NCBI RefSeq assembly: GCF_050717545.1
Contig: NZ_JBOITN010000034.1
Span: 71,955 to 135,954 of the forward strand
From: Clostridium_AD sp050717545
Lineage (GTDB): Bacteria > Bacillota > Clostridia > Clostridiales > Clostridiaceae
Reading direction: 5' to 3'
Length of the DNA: 64,000 nucleotides
A program made the position numbers and the translations under genes. Each line of letters begins with the position of its first letter. Position 1 is the first letter of the stretch. Of this stretch, positions 62,626-64,000 are shown piece by piece. A model generated the notes under the pieces. It was not told the origin of the DNA and did not search any database. It was given only the letters and a program-made list of their open reading frames with translations.

Positions 62626-63273
62626 ATGAGTAATAAAAATACTAAGAAAAGTCAAGTCCCTTTTGGCATAGGTTTATTTGTTTTTTTGATAATTTTAGGC
62701 GTTTTTCTATCTACCATATCTGCTAAACTCAGTTTATTCTGGTTAACTGGTATTAGCTTTGGATTTATACTACAAAAATCTAGATTCTGTTTTACTGCCT
62801 CCATGAGAGACCCATTTTTAACTGGTGGAACAACCTTAACAAGAGCAGTTCTTATTGCTTTAGCTATAACATCAATTGGCTTTACAGCAATTAAATATGG
62901 TGATTTTATGCGAGGACTTCCAATTTCCGGTCAAGATTATGTAGTTCCTATAAGTATAGCAACTATTATTGGTGCTTTTATATTCGGCATCGGTATGGTA
63001 ATTGCCGGTGGATGTGCTTCTGGTACACTCATGCGAGTTGGTGAAGGTTTTACAATGCAAATTTTAGCTTTATTCTTTTTCATTGTTGGTTCACTATGGG
63101 GTGCACATGATTTTGAATGGTGGAACATTAATTTTATTTCAAAAGGAAAAGCAGTGTTCCTTCCAGATGTTTTAGGTTGGTTTGGAGCAATAATTATTCA
63201 ACTTTTAGTAATTGCTATATTATATATACTTGCGCAAAAATGGGAAACAAAAAAACAAAATGAAGATTATTAA
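62626..63273 (+). CDS. YeeE/YedE-family transporter, N-terminal half protein
   Basis: A 215-residue protein with five or so membrane segments. Conserved cysteines are Cys55 in QKSRFCFTASMRDPF and Cys130 in IAGGCASGTLMRVGEG. Single-chain YeeE/TsuA thiosulfate transporters are about 330-350 residues with three key cysteines; this protein would supply the first two. AAGGAG precedes the ATG. The next gene, 39 nt away, supplies the third cysteine. Confidence 0.88.
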   Translation: MSNKNTKKSQVPFGIGLFVFLIILGVFLSTISAKLSLFWLTGISFGFILQKSRFCFTASMRDPFLTGGTTLTRAVLIALAITSIGFTAIKYGDFMRGLPISGQDYVVPISIATIIGAFIFGIGMVIAGGCASGTLMRVGEGFTMQILALFFFIVGSLWGAHDFEWWNINFISKGKAVFLPDVLGWFGAIIIQLLVIAILYILAQKWETKKQNEDY

Positions 63274-63312
63274 ATAATTATTGTTGAAAATAATAATTTA
63301 GGGGGTATAACT

Positions 63313-63846
63313 TTGGATATAAAAAATAGTGAATTCTATAAAAAATGGTTCAAAAATGCTTGGACATATATTGTGGGCGCAGTGCTTTTATCTTTATTCC
63401 AAATAGTTACTCTGGCTACTACTGGTGAACCTTGGGGCATATCTGTTGTATTTGCAAACTGGGGTGCTTGGTTATATCAATCAGTTGGTGGAAATGTTGA
63501 TAAATGGTACTATTTTAGCAGTGATGCTGCTCAATCAACTCTAAATGCTGGTTTTCTTAATGATCCTATTTCAATTAGAAATTTAGCAATAATATTGGGT
63601 GCTTTACTTGCCACATTGCTTGCCTCACAATTTAAAATAAAGAAAATCAAATCTAAAAAGCATTTGATTGCTGCTTCTTTAGGTGGACTTCTAATGGGCT
63701 ATGGTGCAAGGATAGGCTTGGGTTGCAATATAGGGGCCTTTTTCAGTGGTGTTTCGTCACTATCCCTTTCAGGCTGGATATTTGGTGTGTTTTTATTCTT
63801 AGGTGCAATAGTTGGTAGTAAAATACTTGTAAAATTCTTTATGTAA
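63313..63846 (+). CDS. YeeE/YedE-family transporter, C-terminal half protein
   Basis: A 177-residue membrane protein. After an N-terminal segment and a longer outer loop (WLYQSVGGNVDKWYYF), it has LLMGYGARIGLGCNIGAFFS with Cys138 in the GLGCNIG motif. The TTG start follows GGGGG. It is the second half of a split sulfur-compound transporter with the preceding gene. A selenium-related YedE function is an alternative that the context here does not favour. Confidence 0.88.
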   Translation: MDIKNSEFYKKWFKNAWTYIVGAVLLSLFQIVTLATTGEPWGISVVFANWGAWLYQSVGGNVDKWYYFSSDAAQSTLNAGFLNDPISIRNLAIILGALLATLLASQFKIKKIKSKKHLIAASLGGLLMGYGARIGLGCNIGAFFSGVSSLSLSGWIFGVFLFLGAIVGSKILVKFFM

Positions 63847-63874
63847 CCGAAAACGGATAAAATACTAACCATAA

Positions 63875-64000
63875 ATCAAGTAGGTAGAAGTTGGAAATAA
63901 ATTTCCGACTTCTTTCCTCTTACAGAACCGTACGTGCGGACCCCGCATACGGCTCCTGGCAAAACTAATAAATTATTTATTCATAATAATTTGACAAGAC
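63875..64000 (-). mobile_element. 3' end of a group II intron (domains V and VI), runs off window
   Basis: Read on the minus strand, GAGCCGTATGCGG...CCGCACGTACGGTTC (63955-63925) is a domain V with the catalytic AGC and the two-nucleotide bulge, but with a short loop instead of a GNRA tetraloop. Domain VI follows (63912-63887, gaagtcggaaat / atttccaacttc with a bulged A). The element ends CTACTTGAT at 63875, obeying the AY rule. No maturase coding is seen up to the window edge, so it may be a fragment. Confidence 0.75.

Overview
The window looks like a chromosomal segment of a low-GC, endospore-forming Firmicute, most probably Clostridium sensu stricto. The DNA is strongly AT-rich, many starts are TTG or GTG behind GGAGG/GGGG-type ribosome binding sites, and there is a dense set of clostridial sporulation and germination genes: spoIIR, ypeB, a GerA-type receptor, sipL, yabG and CotS-family coat genes. 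The species cannot be fixed from the sequence alone. No rRNA, tRNA or CRISPR array was recognised.

Layout. 0-1.2 kb: small acetyltransferase and membrane genes (one cut by the window edge, one truncated) and a decayed group II intron maturase fragment. 1.2-6.75 kb: a two-gene ABC exporter behind a six-gene ECF sigma operon that matches the Bacillus sigY-yxlCDEFG arrangement, with a candidate self-recognised ECF promoter. 6.8-9.3 kb: a decayed zone with a gutted Tn3-family transposase, a DUF1934 gene and a 38-codon stump of a PP-loop ATPase. 9.3-10.4 kb: ddl. 10.6-22.5 kb: the spore block (ypeB, spoIIR, three-gene germinant receptor plus a small membrane protein, ispE, sipL, veg, yabG, cotS). 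22.6-28.4 kb: a CotS/glycosyltransferase coat cluster. 28.4-34.6 kb: larB-larC and a MacB-like tripartite exporter. 34.7-38.0 kb: a probable glucosyl-diacylglycerol (membrane glycolipid) operon. 38.3-40.9 kb: CPBP protease, CAP-domain protein and a lone phage-type small protein. 41.1-45.0 kb: potABCD. 45.0-48.4 kb: DUF6930-like gene, a long inverted repeat, a DUF4349 lipoprotein and a HEPN/MNT pair. 48.6-51.3 kb: two very small membrane proteins and topB. 51.5-53.6 kb: two rhodanese lipoproteins. 53.9-61.2 kb: a GT-C membrane glycosyltransferase converging on a six-gene operon (DegT aminotransferase, GT2, ATP-grasp ligase, NitT/TauT-type ABC transporter). 61.3-63.85 kb: TusA-like carrier, LysR regulator and a YeeE/YedE transporter split into two genes. 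The right edge holds the 3' end of a group II intron.

How the genes fit together. The left half is dominated by spore formation and germination, with coat proteins that resemble sugar kinases alternating with glycosyltransferases. The right half has an envelope and sulfur flavour: rhodanese lipoproteins outside the membrane, a split thiosulfate-type transporter and a TusA carrier could form one sulfur-acquisition route. The 55-61 kb operon is the best candidate for an undescribed pathway: its genes suggest building an amino-sugar on a lipid or small-molecule carrier, ligating something to it, and importing a small substrate. Mobile remnants (Tn3, group II intron pieces, a dispersed hairpin repeat family, a long inverted repeat) lie in or beside the gaps between these blocks.
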